From assembly GCF_963583255.1 (NCBI RefSeq), contig NC_084807.1, positions 23,643,572 to 23,707,571 of the forward strand: 64,000 nucleotides of DNA, read 5' to 3'. The notes under the pieces are model-generated. The model saw only the letters and a list, made by a program, of their open reading frames with translations. It was not told the DNA's origin and did no database searches. Positions within the stretch are counted from its first letter, which is position 1; each line of letters starts with the position of its first letter. Made by a program: the position numbers and the translations under genes. Shown piece by piece: positions 11,822 to 23,750 of this stretch. The DNA is from Pyrus communis (Eukaryota; Streptophyta; Magnoliopsida; Rosales; Rosaceae).

Positions 11822-14307
11822 CCTAAGGCTAGGCCTCAACCAATAAGTGAACCACATAACTAGGAGGAATAGTCCACACTCCGTACAATCCCCAACTCCA
11901 AGAAAAAACCCCAGTGTGCAGACAATGCCACGAGCAAAAATGGAGTGATTTGTTTCATGATGTGCTCTGAATTTTGAACGCTTCCTCTTTTCACGATAGT
12001 ATCAAAGTCTAAATAATTTTACTTTAAAGAAAGGCATCTGCAACAGCAGGGTTTTCAATTTTCCATGTGCATGCATGCATGGTATCTGCTGCAACCCTAA
12101 ACCCTAAACTAAATATGTTGCCCTTTACCAGAATCCTAGCCTCCAACATCAACTGCTTCTTTCTCACAACTTGTCCTTAACACACAAAAGAAATGATTAA
12201 ATATTTGTAAGCTGAGAATAAAATTCAAATGCATAAACTGCCATAGCAATTCAGATTTCTCAAAGTAACAAAGTTCCTAACTATAGGCTCCCAAAACTTC
12301 TGTGAATATGGTTCAAGTCACAACCTATTCGCTATGGATTATATTCCTAAGTAGATCAATTCCTGGCGTGATCGTTAAACCGTCATGTGATTTAACCAAT
12401 CTATTTACTTTATAACACATTTTATTTATTTATTATACTAGACCATAAAATGTTAATAAATCATACACTCGCATGTATTATACATATAAATTATTAATAT
12501 TACGTGACGGTGTAAGATCACTCATGTATCTACATGATCTATAAGCACCTTTTCTTGTAGGTAGGTCCAAGCCTGCCCTTTAGGCTTTGGCCAAGATCAA
12601 TAAACAAGTGGAAAAAAGCATATGGACGGCTAGCAAAAGGCCCCTTTAATCCTGAAATGGGTCATCATATCGTATAATTGTGTGGTATAGGAATATTGTC
12701 GGACAGTTGCCATGCAAAAACCGACTTTGCCTTTGGTTGCCTGTTGCAGATAAATACATAAAAGTATCAGCCACTCTGTGTCTTATCAAAACAGGCACGA
12801 ATACAGATTTTCTACATACAAGAGTCTCTTGCATTTTAGAAATGCTAATTAAACTTCCAAGGGTACCAACATATTAGGTGTAAAGGTGGGTTTTGGCTAT
12901 CCTCTATACACAAAGTTTTGAACTATTCACAACATGTACAAAATCAGGAGAATGACTCACATTAGTTCAGTAATATGTATAATATCAAGATTTTATCCAC
13001 ATTATATAACATTATTGAATCAAAACACCATATAACAATAAATCCGTTGCATATAAATTACTCTCTGAAACTCCGTTCCACCCTAAATAGCTCACCCGCC
13101 TCAGTTTTGGTGGCTACGTCTGGGCCGCTCCAAAGATTTATGAGATCACAATACTTTGCTTTTGGCAGTATCAAAATTATAATATATATATGTATGTATG
13201 TGTGTCTATATATATATATATATATTGCAATATTTGATGGGATTATATAAATTGTTGTGCAAGAACGTTAAATATGAAACTAATAAACTAATACAGAAAA
13301 ATATGACAAAACAAACAAATCAAAGTGACATTAAGATTTATACTGATTTGGTGTAGGCCTACGTCCAGTTTAAAGACGCCAAAGAAATTCCACTAATAAT
13401 TAAAACGAAGATTACCAATAGAGTTTGACAAACAAATCTAAAATCTCACAAAAATCCAATAGCTAACACTCAAAACAACAGGGTGTACGTTGGATTTGTG
13501 ATTTAATATTGAATAAGAAGGGGTATTTTTTAGGAGGGAATATTGTTGCCATGTGAAAACCTAATGAAAAGAAAAGAGAATTAATATATAAATAAGTATC
13601 CAATTCCATAGGAAGGAAAGATAAATTAATATATTTGTATTTGACAAACCAACTGGGAAAAAAGTGGGGGAAAAAGAGGGAAAAGGGAAGAATAAAAACC
13701 TGCTATGTTAAATGGACCACCATTAGGAAGACAGTTAAATCTTAATAGATTTTAAAGGCAGATTTGAATTTTGGGGTATCAGTGTTAATACAAGTTTTTT
13801 AGATAAGAACAGAGAACGAAGTACGCAAAAAAAAAAAAAAAAAAAAAAATCACCTTATGGCCTTGTTGTGCACATGTCAACAGATATCAGCATATGCCGA
13901 AACAATCTGATGAATAATATAAAAGAAATTTGTCGAGTGTTATCAACACAACTTGTCAATATATGCTTAGCATGCGTTTATCAAACATTTAGTAGGCTAA
14001 AAAAGGACTCGAACTAAACATTCGGAAAATCCTTAGAAAACCTTCACATGTATATTTTTGAACTTGAGTGATCATGGGATATAATGCCAGCATTTTCCTG
14101 TTCTCCAAACACAACCTCAAACCACTCGGCCACAATAAAAGACGATATTTGAGTATGACAGTCCGTTACAGTTTATGTGATAATATGAATTTACGTGTTA
14201 TAATATTAATAATAGACAATATAGCATTGAGGTTATGGGTAATGTCCAGACGTTGGTGACGAGAGTAATCACTCTTCCCCTAAACTTTTTATGAAACTAA
14301 AAGACAA
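11822..14307. other. Intergenic, 2.5 kb, AT-rich, no gene recognised
   Basis: Contains a (TA/TG)n microsatellite near 13185-13226 and a poly-A run near 13828-13848. Short frames occur (for example at 12680-12877 and 14068-14259) without recognisable domains, conserved splice sites or compositional bias. No RNA gene or intact element was recognised. Confidence 0.5.
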
Positions 14308-14315
14308 TATTAATA

Positions 14316-14436
14316 GGGAATTGTTATTAGCACTAAAAAAATCTCATTCTATACTCCAAACTTTCTATATTTGGAAAGAAAAATACACTTGTGAGGAGTC
14401 TAGAATGAGATTTTTAGAGTGCCAATAACACTTCCC
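14316..14436. mobile_element. Small MITE, 121 bp
   Basis: Inverted termini (GGGAATTGTTATTAGCACT on the left, AGTGCCAATAACACTTCCC on the right) continue inward through AAAAATCTCATTCTA, so most of the element can fold on itself. An exact 8-bp duplication TATTAATA flanks it (14308-14315 and 14437-14444), which fits a hAT-like origin. It lies about 600 bp upstream of the DAR2-like start codon. Confidence 0.88.
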
Positions 14437-14779
14437 TATTAATATGTCATACACTAAAACTGTAGTGTTTATAGGTACATGTAATACGCCTTTTAGAGAA
14501 AATCAACTTGAATCACGTTGGGGTGAGACAACTATAGTAAAGAACTTCTTGCCATAGCTGCTAAAGAAAAGAGAACTTATTTCAGACCGGAAGTTGAAGG
14601 GGGAATGTGCCGATATTGTTGATACTCTGACCTTTCAATTGTTAACATGTCATCGATAAACAGAACTACAGTTAACCCTTCGTGTAGAAGGACTAATACG
14701 TATATTTGCATGTGCATATACAAATATATGAAGTTGAGTTTTCTTTTAGTTGGAGTTTTGAGAGAAATGAATTGAATTT

Positions 14780-15047
14780 CATTGCTTTGGAAGCCAAGAA
14801 TCTGAGCCTTTCTCTGCGTCTCTCTGTCTACATTCTAAAATCACTTTCTTTCTCTCCCGGAGATTCTCTTGCTTTCTTTCTCTCTTTCTCTCTCGGCCTT
14901 TTAATTTTGACGATGCCTGGTGCCTTGTTCTCCTCCATCTTTTCTTTCAAGCCGTCTGTCACGTAATTTCTCTCTCTCCCTCTGTCTTTCTCTGTCTCTC
15001 TGTAACCGTCCCTAGTCTCTTCCTATACATAAGAAGCTCAGTATTCA
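14780..15047 (+). promoter_or_regulatory. CT-rich leader of the DAR2-like gene
   Basis: About 200 bp of polypyrimidine (TTTCTCTC/CTCTCT blocks) directly precedes the start codon at 15048. Such tracts are common in plant core promoters and 5' leaders. A TATA-like stretch (acaaatatatgaag) lies near 14718-14732. The transcription start is not known from sequence. Confidence 0.5.
14913..14966 (+). CDS. Candidate upstream ORF, 17 residues, in the DAR2-like leader
   Basis: ATG at 14913 opens MPGALFSSIFSFKPSVT and ends at TAA 14964-14966, 81 bases before the main start codon. It lies in the CT-rich leader. If transcribed it could dampen translation of the main frame. No conservation evidence is available here. 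Confidence 0.3.
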   Translation: MPGALFSSIFSFKPSVT

Positions 15048-18000
15048 ATGGCTCCTTCAGGTGTCAACCAGCTTTCTCACCCTTGTATTTATGGTATAAC
15101 ATATATATATACGTATATGTATATATATTCAACTTTAATTTTTTCAATCGTTTATTATCTGGGGATCTGTTTTCTTGTATTGTTGGAACAGAGGACTTTG
15201 TTTTTATAGTTGGGAGGTGTTGTTGAAATATTTGTGGTAAGCAGGGGATTTTCTTTCTTCGAACACAGAGAGGAAGTCGCGCTTTATGAAATGGCTCAGT
15301 AAACTTTTCAGGAGTGGGCTTAGTCGTCGAGAAGCCGCCGCTGGTGGTAGCCGGAATCCGCAGCTTATTGGTGACGAAAACATGCTTTGGCAGGCGCCAC
15401 CTCGATCCTTGGTTTGAACACCAATCCCTCTCCTATTTTTCTGATCACGTTTTCTTAAATTCGGATTGTTCATATGTTAGTATTGTTCTTGTTTGGATTA
15501 CAAAATTTATGGCATGTTTTTGTTTTCGATTTTCGGCTGCAAAATATGCCCTTTGCTTGCAGTACAAGGGATTCAATCTGAAATGGGTGGATGCTAAGAA
15601 TATTTACTTTTCTTGAGATTGCAAGATATGGGGTTTTAAAAACTCCCACTTGATTTTGAGTGCTTATATCTTTACTCGAATTTTCACCTTCATCCATGTA
15701 GGTCATTTTTGTAACATTTTCGTTATGTTTTTCACTTTGGTCGAATCCGTCAACTGAGTTGATTTTTCCATCAATTTTTTGTGCACATACTCTCATTCAA
15801 AAAATCATCGAAGTTGGAAGGATTATTTGATGAATTGGACTAAATGGTGCTAACGTATGAAACTATAAGAACGAAAGTGCAACGAGGAAAACTGCGACGA
15901 CGAAAGTGAGAATCCGAGTAAACTACTGGAACTATTGGTGCATTTCTAAATTTGTTTCGTTGTCTTTTCGTGATCAGGATGACAACTCTAGAGCACAGAA
16001 GGAGAAAGAAGAGTTAGACCATGCAATTGCAGTGTCTCTGGCTGAAGATTTGAAAAGACCAAGTGGTAGGTTTCCATTCTTCAAGATCCAAACTCTGAGT
16101 ACAGCCCTCTCTATGTGTGCGCGCTCGTGTGTTTTCACAACGTCGTTATTGAGGATTTAAAATTTTCAATTTCCAGGACACAGATGGCAGACAGAAAAAG
16201 ATGAAGAGCTTGCTAGGTCACTTCAGGAAGGTCTGAATCCACCTTTGTATCCTCCATATGCCCCAGCTCATCCACAGTATTATCCCTGTGCACAACAAAG
16301 GTAACATTTTTTTCGGGTTTCACGTAGCTTAGGAACTTCAACTTGTTCAATGTTTGTTTGCATACCAAATTGCTGTGTTCATGAAGCTTGAAAGTAGCCG
16401 CTACTGATCCTGTGGTTTTTGTGTGTGATTAGCAGAATATGTGGCGGTTGTAAACGCGACATACGCTATGGCAACTACCTGGGTTGCATGGGGACTTTTT
16501 TTCATCCCCAGTGCTTCTGTTGCCGTTCTTGTGGCCACCCAATTGTTGAGAATGAGGTAGCTTCTCTTCCTTGGACTCGAACGACTGTGTTCTTTTTTTC
16601 ACGACGGTCTAGTTCTTACCGATGTTTTCTCTTGATCGAAGTTTTCTTTGTCAGGGAGGGATCCATATCACAAGTCCTGCTTTAAAGATCTGGCTCATCC
16701 CAAGTGTGAAGTTTGCCATCAATTTGTAAGAAAACTCTATTTTCTAAATCAAAGGAAATGTTATTGTAACCTACTTCGACATAAACAATTCTTCGCTTTG
16801 AAAATTTTCAGATTCCAACAAATCGAGCTGGTTTGATCGAGTACAGATGCCATCCGTTTTGGTCACAAAAGTACTGTCCAGCACATGAACATGATAACAC
16901 ATCTCGTTGCTGCAGTTGCGAACGCTTAGAGGTACTAATCTACACTAACAAGAAAATTTTGTCCTCGAAAACTAGTATCTCCTACAAGTATTTCTTGAAA
17001 ATGCAACACCACGAGTGCTAAATCAAAATTTTCTGTTTTCTTCTTTTTCTTCCATTTGAAGTCTTGGGATGCAAGGTACGTTTCACTGGGTGACGGGCGG
17101 AGTATATGCTTCGAGTGCATGGAATCCGCTATCATGGACACCGATGACTGTCAGACGCTGTATCACACCATACGAGACTATTATGAAGGGATGAACATGC
17201 AACTGGATCAGCAAATACCCATGCTTCTTGTCGAAAGACAAGCACTTAACGAAGCTATTGTGGGCGAAAAGAGTGTAATGTCGAAATCCCTGCTCTGTTG
17301 TTTGAGTTTTTTCGGTTTGAGGACTTCTTCTAATTCATAACTGGTTCTTTGCAGGGCCTCCACCACATGCCCGAGACTAGAGGTTTATGCCTTTCGGAAG
17401 AGCAGACTGTCACCAGTGTACGAATTTAGACGGTTCTACTAATTCTCTTTTCGTTCTTTCTTAAAATTGAAATGATTCGTGAAGCTGACCTCAACGAGTT
17501 TTCTAATCAGATCCTCAAAAGGCCGAGAATTGGGGGGAATCAATTTACCGGGATGAGAACACAACCTCAGAAATTGACTCGAAAATGCGAAGTTACTGCC
17601 ATTCTTGTTCTCTATGGCCTCCCAAGGTACTGCTAGTTGCTTCTTTCAACTAAAAAAATTACTTGTAGAAGACTAGCACTACTCAAAGTTCATCTGATCG
17701 TTTTCAATATTCACGTTGGATGCAGGTTACTAACAGGTGCCATTCTTGCCCATGAATTGATGCACGGCTGGTTACGCCTCAAAGGTAGCATGTATTTCCA
17801 AAGCTCTCCTCACACAAACCTAAACCTGAAACCCGAAACCCTGAGCCCTGAACCTCGCCCGTCTTTTTTATTGGACTCAATTTCTTGTTTAATTTGACAA
17901 TGCAGGCTACCGGAACCTTAATCCCGAGGTAGAGGAAGGCATCTGCCAGGTGCTTTCATACATGTGGCTTGAGTCAGAAGTAATGCCGGAATCCAAAAAC

Positions 18001-18234
18001 ATGCCGTCTTCATCTACATCCTCAGCTTCATCTTCCTCTTCCACGTTTTCATCGAAAAAAGGTGGAAAATCGAAAGTTGAGCACAAACTAGGGGAGTTTT
18101 TCATGCACCAAATCGCCAACGATTCTTCACCTGCATACGGAGGAGGGTTTCGAACAGCCAATGCAGCTGCCAACAAGTATGGTTTGCGTAATACATTGAA
18201 TCACATTCGCCTCACCGGAAACTTCCCATTGTAA
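15048..18234 (+). CDS. DAR2: DA1-related protein 2-like (LIM domain zinc peptidase), 12 exons, 509 aa
   Basis: Exons: 15048-15093, 15245-15411, 15978-16065, 16177-16300, 16436-16556, 16642-16725, 16812-16931, 17062-17274, 17355-17417, 17511-17626, 17726-17784, 17906-18234. All introns are GT-AG and phases join to 1530 nt. The N-terminus (SHPCIYG, then MKWLSKLFRSG) and overall layout resemble Arabidopsis DAR2, a plant-specific DA1-family protein of similar length. A UIM-like helix (KEELDHAIAVSLAE) is at about 80-95 and a LIM domain starts at about 142 (CGGC, HPQC, CRSC, HKSC). A second Cys/His-rich module follows (CEVC...CHPFW...CPAHEHD...CCSC), then the peptidase with HELMH at 390-394. A Ser-rich linker precedes the conserved C-terminus ending HIRLTGNFPL. 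DA1-family proteins are ubiquitin-activated peptidases limiting organ growth; DAR2 is tied to cell-cycle transitions and root meristem size. A broken copy lies upstream at 2750. Confidence 0.93.
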
Positions 18235-18950
18235 CGATGAAAAATATTGCTATTTCACTGGTGTCTTTGCCTTTGTACGGCCATTGAAGTCTGAAGATAG
18301 ATTAGTTTGCTCAACCCGAACAACGGATTGAGCTCGTCCCAGAAGCATACAAGCTAAAATTGTCACTCTTCCAATCAAATATTAATAAATAATAAATAAA
18401 TATTAATGTATTTCTTTTCTTTGAGATGAGTGATTCTTTTGTTCTATAAATTTTAAAGGAGTTTGCGTTATGGAGTTTTCTGAGAGAGGTTTTGTGACAG
18501 ATTTCTTCGTATGAGAGCAAGTTGGTGGGCACATGAGGGATTCCCCAATGTATAGAAAAATCCTTGTGAAAGACGAGCATATTTCTGGAGACGGATTAGT
18601 TTTTCAAGGTGACGGTCACACTACCAAGTAATGTTAGTGATTTGAGTTTAATAATATAGATGAATGATGATATAACCGTGACAGTTACGCTGAGAAACTC
18701 GCGTTAGAAGTGTGATTAGGTGATGAACGAATTACAGCTGCAGGAAACGTCCCATAAATTGAAGATTTTTGGGATAGGATTGAATATTTCTGGTAATTGC
18801 AAGAGAGTTGCTTCGCATACAAATTCTAAATGTGAGATATAGGATCGTCAATCTATACATGGAAAAATCTGTTCCTCGCGGCAGCATCGCAAAACTAACC
18901 ACCATGAGATTTTGTTATAACAGCGTCGTTCACGCCCCTCATACAGTATA
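15816..18950 (+). repeat. Segmental duplicate of the DAR2-like locus, right copy
   Basis: This is the counterpart of 2588-10500. It spans intron 2 through exon 12 and about 700 bp of 3' flank, and lacks the copia insertion. The homologous position of the insertion is near 18475 (ttatggagttttctgag against ttatggaatc...gaatcttctg). Homology stops about 30 bp short of the carrier gene's stop codon. Confidence 0.85.
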
Positions 18951-18978
18951 GCTTTCGGAAAGATGAGTATGTAGTCAA

Positions 18979-21900
18979 CTATATAGCAGCACTGACGTCT
19001 GCTAAAAGCACCTTCAACGTCTCGTACGTCATGAAACAGATACCGACACCAGGTACCACCTTGTAGTATTCTGGTAGGATACCCCTATAGAAGCCACGCA
19101 ACCCTTCTGTTTTGAAGATGTGCTTAAATGTGCCAAAAAGGCCTGTTGTGTAGACCCGGGCTCGGCCACCAGCGCCTTCCAGCTGCTTCCGCCGCCTCAC
19201 AAGATCCAATGGAAAGGTTGCTGCATAATACAATGAGAATAAAATGAAAAGAGCAGGGACACCATTGTTGCATACCATCATACTATAATACTGTTTCAAG
19301 ACCAGATTTTCCAAGGTCATGAAATCAGATATCAAACAGTTAACAAATCAACTATAACAATGCATCGACAGTAACACATGACAAGTCAAGATGAGAAAAA
19401 AGGCACAACTGATATCAAAGCAAGGAAAATAAACCTAAAACATATGAGCAGACTACTAGCACTATGCAATCACTCCCAGACAGATTGAGTAATATTGGCT
19501 GTTCGACTACCACTACTATGCAGCACGACAATCCAGTGCAGGTTTAATGAATTTTAGTTTTTTCGGGCGTGATAATGACGTGTTCAAATATTCTACAGGT
19601 CAGTCAGCAAATGATTTTAAAAGCCAACACTCGCATTTTATGACATAATGGAAGACAGTCAGCCTTAAATAAAGGAAAGTATATTTGAAGATTATAATCC
19701 AAGTGAAGGCAACACCCCAAGGACATCCCCTCATGCACTGGTGAGGGCATGAAGGACCACAATACCTATGAAGCCATTGGAAAGAGGAAGCCTAAGTGAG
19801 AAGCATACCTCAAAGAGGACACCTCTCACATTTGATAACTGAAGATATAGGTTCACCTGAGAGCAGTTCCACCCTATAATAGAACCGACTGCAAACATTT
19901 GGGAGACAAGTCACCGAAGAAACGTGGGAAAGATGATGTTAATCAAAACAAGATCTTTATCATAAGAAAAAAATTAAGTTAGATGAATGATGGAGCACAG
20001 AAGATTTCTTGTCAGCTTCCTTACTAAGATAGTAAGATTCTCCAGATACCAAATTAAAAAAATCACTCCGGTCAGGTTTCTGGCTCTAGAGATCAGTCTG
20101 GTTAGAGACTTGGTGCAGAGCCTGCACCACAACCTGTTTTCTCTGCATCAAAAGCATAGAAAACATCTATGTACATTAACTTTTATGTATTATTGACATT
20201 TCTAATCAAACAAACCAAATTATTTCAACCACAATGTTAACTGTAACAGTCTGTTCTAATTAGATTTCAATGCATCAGATTAGGTTTGGGGTATTTCACC
20301 AAAATTACATAATAAAATATGTAACAGAAAACATTATCGAAGTAGTAAATAGTGAAAGGAAAATGTGCATTAATTACAAACTATGACTTCCATCAAGAAC
20401 AACCACCCAGACTATCTGACACAAAAAGTTATATAGAATCACTTTTCAAGAGAAAATAGAAAGTGTAAGATCACTCACCTGTTGATGATGCAATTCCTGA
20501 AAGGCTCCCACAAGCAAGACTAACCAACATAGTAGAATCCTCGGGCCTGAAGTGAAGATAACGAAATTAGCAAATTAGCATTATAGTGTTAGGCCTAAAG
20601 AAAGCATGCATGCAAAGGTAGTTGTAATATAAGACCAAAAAACTAGAGACTCGATTGATAAAGAAACCCACCTACGTGACTGCCAAGAAGCTCTCAAGGT
20701 CTCATACACTGAAAAACTGATAGCTATATTGGGCCCAACACCCTGCATTACAGACAACAGAGAAGTCAGAATAAACACCAAAAGAGGATCATAGGCATAA
20801 ATGAAGTTAAAAGAAGATAATATGAGCATACCAAGAGGGTTGCTCCAAGTCCCTTATAGAGACCCAAAATACCCTCATCCCGGGTAATAGTTCGCAGCGT
20901 ATGCCAAATTCCTTTGTAGTACATCACATTTGTCTGCAAATTTCCAACTAATGAATATGGAGCAAAATGCACATGAAAAGGCAGAGTGCTTAAATTCAAT
21001 CATAGACTAACATAGAGTCACCCAAAAAGGATGAAATGGTTCAGAGTACAGTTGAACATATTCCCCTGTAGGTATTGATTTAAATATACAACTACACTGT
21101 AACTTCTGGGGAAGTGTTAAAGAAAAGCATATGCCAATTACCAATAACAAAACACGGCAAGCATTCCCAAAAATGTCAATCAATGGTTCAACAACTTAAC
21201 AAATCAGTAAATAAAATCTAGTAAAAGAAAGCAGTTTCTTTCCAAACATGCCTATATGGTCTTACCTGAGCTGCAAGGCGCGTCCTTACAAGATCCAAAG
21301 GATATGTAACCGATGCAGCTGTTATTCCCGCCGATCCTCCACCCACAAAATGCACGCAAAGGTCTGTACTCAAGTTGTCCCTATGATTTTCCAGTCCTGG
21401 AACTTTTTGTAACAACTGTACCACATAAACCCCAATGAAATAAACATCAAGCAATGACAAAACAACTTACTTGAACAATTGAACTGTATGAAGGTAATAT
21501 GAACCAAGCGTTTTTACCAACCTTTTTATATTGCTCGTATGAATAGAAATTGACAGAAGAATAAGGAAGACGATGAGCAATTGTCACCAGATTTCCTTTC
21601 CAGAAAGCTCTAAAACCTTCTTCACTAGCAATTCTGGAGGCCTCACGCCATATGCTAGCTTTTCGCATCGTTGCAACATCCGAGTGCATACCTTGCACCT
21701 AAAATGATAGCATGATATCAAGAAAGCAGCTCCGTCGTTCAGTAATCATAACAAAACCCAATCTGTACTTGTTCAGTAACCCGAAAACTCCGACATTTCA
21801 AAGTTCAAATTTTTACCCAAATTTTCATTAAAACTAAAACCAAGCATGATCCATTGTTCACTAAAGCATTAAAAAAAAAAAAAAAAAAAAAAAAACCCAA

Positions 21901-22294
21901 TCTTCCCTTGATCAGTAACTCGAAAACTCCCGATTTTCATTCGACCAAAATAATATATCACAAGTCTATAAATTAAACAAAAACTCACCAATCAGCTTGC
22001 AAAACCAAACATTAAAGAAGAATAAAAGAAAGGAAAAATACCCACCTGAAAGAGAATAGTGAGGCGAGCGAGAGGTGCCGTGCAAGTCTTACTGAGAGAG
22101 CCGGCGACACCTCCGGCGAGAAGCTGTGACACCGCACCGATCTGAGACTGTTGGTGCAGCGGCTTCGGCTGTTTCTGCGGCAGCGACTGCGAGAGCGTCC
22201 TAACGCCACCTTCAACAGCGACGCCTCCATGGCCGGTATTCAGAGCTCTTTGCCCTCCTTCCACCACCACCCCAACTCTCGCCTCCGTCTGCAT
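18979..22294 (-). CDS. Mitochondrial carrier family (SLC25) protein, 7 exons, 352 aa
   Basis: Minus-strand exons, 5' to 3': 22294-22046, 21698-21522, 21415-21266, 20933-20832, 20742-20672, 20546-20479, 19220-18979. Introns are GT-AG and the sum is 1059 nt. Three carrier repeats are visible. Their signatures are APLARLTILFQ (first, with Ala where the consensus has Asp/Glu), YPLDLVRTRLAAQ (second) and FPLDLVRRRKQLEG (third). Each is followed by a G-rich loop such as EGFRAFWKGN, EGILGLYKG and EGLRGFYRG. The layout, and the N-terminus MQTEARVGVVVEGGQRAL, match a plant clade of mitochondrial carriers related to CoA/adenine nucleotide transporters. It should sit in the inner mitochondrial membrane with six transmembrane helices. 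The substrate cannot be read from sequence. The stop codon lies about 30 bp from the edge of the DAR2-like duplicated block; the genes are convergent. Confidence 0.92.
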
Positions 22295-22394
22295 TTCTGG
22301 GTTGCCCTAGAATCCCCAAACTTCGCCACGAAGAAACCTCACCCCCAATTACCAAAGCCTGAGAGAAATTCAACGCTGTGAAACCCTAAAGACT

Positions 22395-23056
22395 CGAAAT
22401 TGCAGGAACCCCGACGCAGTTCTGTGCTTCTGCTGTGGAGCTTCTTCTTATTCTCGTCTGCTCTCTCTGCCTAATTTGAAAGCAGGAAGGTGGAGAAGAA
22501 TGTCCGAGGCGACGTCGTTTGTATCGCTTCGCGGCAACGGTGCGTTTTAAGCAAGATTAGGGTTTTGCGTCGTCGTCACTTAAGATGGCAGTTGCGGCTC
22601 CAGTGCGGTCAGTTCTATTCTAGCACAGACAAGTGTCGGTTGTCTATTCCCCACTGAAAAAGGACGTTGATACGTAAACGTCAATAAGTGGAATGTCTAT
22701 GATGTGGGTCGTGTTACAATACAACTGGATGCAGACGATTATTGCTATCGCGGAATATCTGATGTACCGATTATTTTGGCTTTCGAATATGCTTTGCGCC
22801 CGCTGCTTCAAGTTCGCAGGCGTACTTTCATAGATAAATAGTTTGGTGACAGCTGGCAAGGTTAACGTTGTTGTAATAGGAAGTCGTTTGCTGCGTTCTC
22901 CACTACGTGGCTGCCACGTAGGATTTTGAAAGTCTAGGCAGCCGCCAAGGCGTTAGGCAGAGACCAAGAGCTCCGATGAGGGTGAAGCCTCTCAGCCTTA
23001 CGCAGTTTAGGAGGCTTTAGGCGGCCTAGGCGGTTCAATATTTTTATTTTTTTAAG
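22395..23056. other. Carrier gene upstream region and repeat edge
   Basis: The first about 250 bp is the probable promoter and leader of the minus-strand carrier. From about 22925 to 23035 the sequence is full of GCCTAGGCGG/GCCGCCAAGGCG motifs, and similar motifs reappear at about 23895-23930 beyond the MITE. This suggests an older repeat into which the MITE at 23060 inserted. Confidence 0.4.
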
Positions 23057-23059
23057 TTA

Positions 23060-23747
23060 GGTCATCTCTAACTGATGGCTGATCAGAGGGCTCGTTTTAG
23101 CCCTCTGGTCCTTCAAGATTCTCCAAGATATTAATATTTTAATGAACAGTACATGACTATATTTGCTTCCTTCTCCAACCGAGGGTCAAAGGGCCAAAGG
23201 GCTCGTTTTAGCCCTATCACAAAAAACCGTCTCCAACCGAGGGCCATATAGCCAAACATAATTTATTATTTAAAAACTACAACTTAAATGTTGTTAAATG
23301 TTTTTTTTAACAAATATGAAAAACTAGAAATGTTTTTAAGAATTTGTTAAATGTTGTTAAAAACTACAAATTTTGTAAAATAAAAGTTATAGGAAAAAAA
23401 TAAAATTTAAAAAAGAAAAAGAAAAATAGAAGTTATAGGAAAAATTTCATAAATAAAAAATAATAATAAAACTGTAAAAAAAAAAATTCAAATCAATCAT
23501 GTCGGTAACCGACAGTAATACATTTATACTAAATAATATGAATGTATTCCGGTCGGTTTTAACCGACATGATTGATTTGAATTCTAGCTAGCCTCGGGCT
23601 GGCTGGCTGGTTACATGCAGCCAACCCTCCAGCCCTCTCTGATTATGTGGGGCCCTCTCATATTCCATAATCCTCTAGCCTAGCCCTCAGTTGGAGGCGA
23701 TTTTCGGGCTATTTTCGGCCCTCTGGACCCTTCGGTTGGAGATGGGC
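23060..23747. mobile_element. PIF/Harbinger-like MITE, 688 bp
   Basis: Inverted ends GGTCATCTCTAACTGA and TCGGTTGGAGATGGGC are flanked by TTA on both sides (23057-23059 and 23748-23750), matching the 3-bp target preference of PIF/Harbinger elements. The motif CAACCGAGGG...GGCTCGTTTTAGCCCT is repeated inside. A second, partial copy of the family lies at 34841. No transposase is present. The superfamily rests mainly on the 3-bp flank and is tentative. Confidence 0.65.
23486..23583. repeat. Inverted repeat (hairpin) inside the MITE
   Basis: The left arm (from ATTCAAATCAATCATGTCGG at 23486) and the right arm (ending CCGACATGATTGATTTGAAT at 23582) are complementary over about 40 bp, with a loop of about 10-20 bp. 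The outer 21 bp pair perfectly. Confidence 0.85.
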
Positions 23748-23750
23748 TTA

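Noticed and set aside
22012..22381. Extra frames over carrier exon 1
   Set aside because: They are shadows of the GC-rich first exon; phase and splice sites support only the 22294 frame.
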